Part shown: in pieces, positions 5,814 through 6,834 of the stretch
Layout of the letters: every line of letters begins with the position of its first letter
Numbering within the stretch: the stretch's first letter is position 1
Origin: Phycisphaerae bacterium
GTDB lineage: Bacteria; Planctomycetota; Phycisphaerae; JAAYCJ01
Reading direction: 5' to 3'
Assembly: GCA_012514125.1 (NCBI GenBank)
Contig: JAAZAW010000056.1
Location: 1 to 6,834, forward strand
Length of the DNA stretch: 6,834 bases
Made by a program: the position numbers and the translations under genes
The notes under the pieces: model-generated
The model's database searches: none
What the model was told of the DNA's origin: nothing
Seen by the model: only the letters and a program-made list of their open reading frames with translations

Positions 5814-6767
5814 ATGAGTATCAATATAGATAGTGCAATACTCGAGCGTCTGGCTCGCTTACGAGAGAATATCGCTAAAATTTTTCATGGACGGGTCGAA
5901 GTGATCGATCAGTTGATGGTCGGATTGCTTTCGGGCGGGCATGTATTAATTGAGGATGTTCCGGGCGTAGGCAAGACGATTCTCGCGCGGGCTTTGGCTA
6001 AGAGTATTCAGTGCAGTTTCGCTCGTATTCAGTTGACTCCCGATTTGCTTCCCAGCGACATCATCGGGGTTTCGATTTATAACGAAAAGACCAAGACCTT
6101 TGAGTTCAAGAAGGGGCCGATTTTTGCCAATATTGTTCTGGCGGACGAGGTAAACCGCACGACACCCCGCACGCAGTCGGCGATGCTTGAAGCGATGAAT
6201 GAAGGGCAGATAAGTGTGGACGCCAAGACGTTTACACTGGATCGTCCGTTCATGGTGATCGCGACACAGAATCCTTTTGAGTTTGAGGGGACCTATTTTC
6301 TTCCGGAAAATCAGCTTGACCGATTTACCCTTAGAATTACGATCGGTTATCCCTCGCCGGAGCAGGAAGCCCGGGTGATTATGGAACAACCCGCCAAGAC
6401 GGCGATGCGCGATCTGGAGCCTGTGTTGAGCAGCCAGGAAGTCATCGATCTTCAGGATGCGGTGGACAAGATTCATGTTTCGGCAGAAGTTCTGGACTAT
6501 GTGCTTCGTTTTATTACCGCGACTCGAAATCATAAACATCTGGACCTGGGTCTTTCGCCGCGAGGCGGTCAGACTCTTATGCGAGCGGCGCAGTCACGGG
6601 CGATGGTGGAAAAGCGGGATTATGTAATTCCGGAGGACATCAAGCGTCTGGCTGTTCCGGTATGTGCTCATCGTGTTTTGAGCAAGAGCTATCTTGATGA
6701 GAATCAGACGACGACGACCGCCAGTGTGATTACTGAGATTATTAATGAGGTTGCGGTTCCGATTTGA
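5814..6767 (+). CDS. moxR: MoxR-family AAA+ ATPase
   Basis: A 317-aa cytoplasmic protein, full length for the family. It has Walker A DVPGVGKT (48-55, Lys54 and Thr55), Walker B IVLADEVNR (107-115, Asp111 and Glu112), sensor 1 VIATQNP (148-154, Asn153), an arginine-finger region ENQLDRF (165-171, Arg170), and sensor 2 LSPRGGQTL (247-255, Arg250). The C-terminal lid covers about 205-317. MoxR proteins act as ATP-driven chaperones that mature or assemble metal-enzyme or envelope complexes. Their genes usually precede DUF58 and von Willebrand-A/BatA-type membrane protein genes, which would lie just beyond the right edge. The start is fixed by conservation of the N-terminal helix. The nearest purine-rich stretch (about 5791-5797) is too far away to act as a ribosome-binding site. 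The exact MoxR subfamily and client are unknown. Confidence 0.95.
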   Translation: MSINIDSAILERLARLRENIAKIFHGRVEVIDQLMVGLLSGGHVLIEDVPGVGKTILARALAKSIQCSFARIQLTPDLLPSDIIGVSIYNEKTKTFEFKKGPIFANIVLADEVNRTTPRTQSAMLEAMNEGQISVDAKTFTLDRPFMVIATQNPFEFEGTYFLPENQLDRFTLRITIGYPSPEQEARVIMEQPAKTAMRDLEPVLSSQEVIDLQDAVDKIHVSAEVLDYVLRFITATRNHKHLDLGLSPRGGQTLMRAAQSRAMVEKRDYVIPEDIKRLAVPVCAHRVLSKSYLDENQTTTTASVITEIINEVAVPI

Positions 6768-6770
6768 GAG

Positions 6771-6787
6771 AAGTTGGAAGTTGGAAG
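6771..6787 (+). repeat. AAGTTGGAAGTTGGAAG tract after moxR
   Basis: The tract starts three bases after the TGA stop and holds two and a half copies of AAGTTGG. It is the same motif as the minus-strand reading of the array at 2114-2198, placed in the same sense relative to the gene it follows. GAGA lies between the stop and the repeat. No hairpin or T-run is seen, so it is not a terminator in the usual sense. Confidence 0.8.
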
Positions 6788-6794
6788 AGAAGAT

Positions 6795-6826
6795 GTGTGA
6801 AGGTGTGAAAGTGTGAAGGTGTGAAA
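6795..6826 (+). repeat. Tandem 8-mer repeat (GTGTGAAG/GTGTGAAA)
   Basis: Four octamers occur head to tail, alternating in the last base, so that GTGTGAAGGTGTGAAA occurs twice exactly. The tract follows the AAGTTGG tract and runs towards the window edge (GAGGGAAG). It is purine-rich on the coding strand, non-coding as far as can be seen, and possibly longer beyond the window. Confidence 0.85.
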
Positions 6827-6834
6827 GAGGGAAG

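Overview
The window is bacterial, compact and of medium GC. It has two blocks facing away from each other around an AT-rich divergent control region at about 4001-4252. The GH-like protein, the LacI-type regulator, the creatininase/creatinase-like enzymes, and the short purine-rich tandem repeats after stop codons suggest an environmental polysaccharide- or amide-using bacterium. The PVC group (Planctomycetota, Lentisphaerota or Kiritimatiellota) is my best guess. That is an impression from gene style only, since no rRNA or marker gene is present.

Left block, all on the minus strand, read right to left. First comes a LacI/GalR-type repressor (2990-4000). Next is a creatininase-fold amidohydrolase (2178-2930), then a creatinase/Xaa-Pro-peptidase (M24) fold protein (867-2036). 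Last is the N-terminal 246 codons of a TIM-barrel glycoside-hydrolase-like protein that runs off the left edge (1-739). The gaps are 59, 141 and 127 bp. They hold, in order, a small inverted repeat, a 12-unit heptamer-type repeat array that supplies the last codons of the creatininase-like gene, and a perfect 14-bp inverted repeat. A perfect palindrome with a central CG lies at the predicted transcription start of the repressor gene, which suggests self-regulation and possibly control of the whole block. The pairing resembles the creatinine-to-creatine-to-sarcosine route. However, the M24 protein lacks two metal-binding aspartates and, by a recalled alignment, the creatine-binding pocket residues, so the true substrate is probably something else.

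Right block, plus strand. A periplasmic HtrA/DegP serine protease with two PDZ domains (4253-5776) is followed after 37 bp by a MoxR-type AAA+ ATPase (5814-6767). The MoxR gene has no Shine-Dalgarno sequence. A consensus extended -10 element ends six bases before its ATG, which is the arrangement of a leaderless transcript. Directly after the MoxR stop codon is a repeat tract related to the one after the creatininase-like gene. Both read in the same sense relative to the gene they follow. No rRNA, tRNA, CRISPR, insertion sequence or phage feature was seen.
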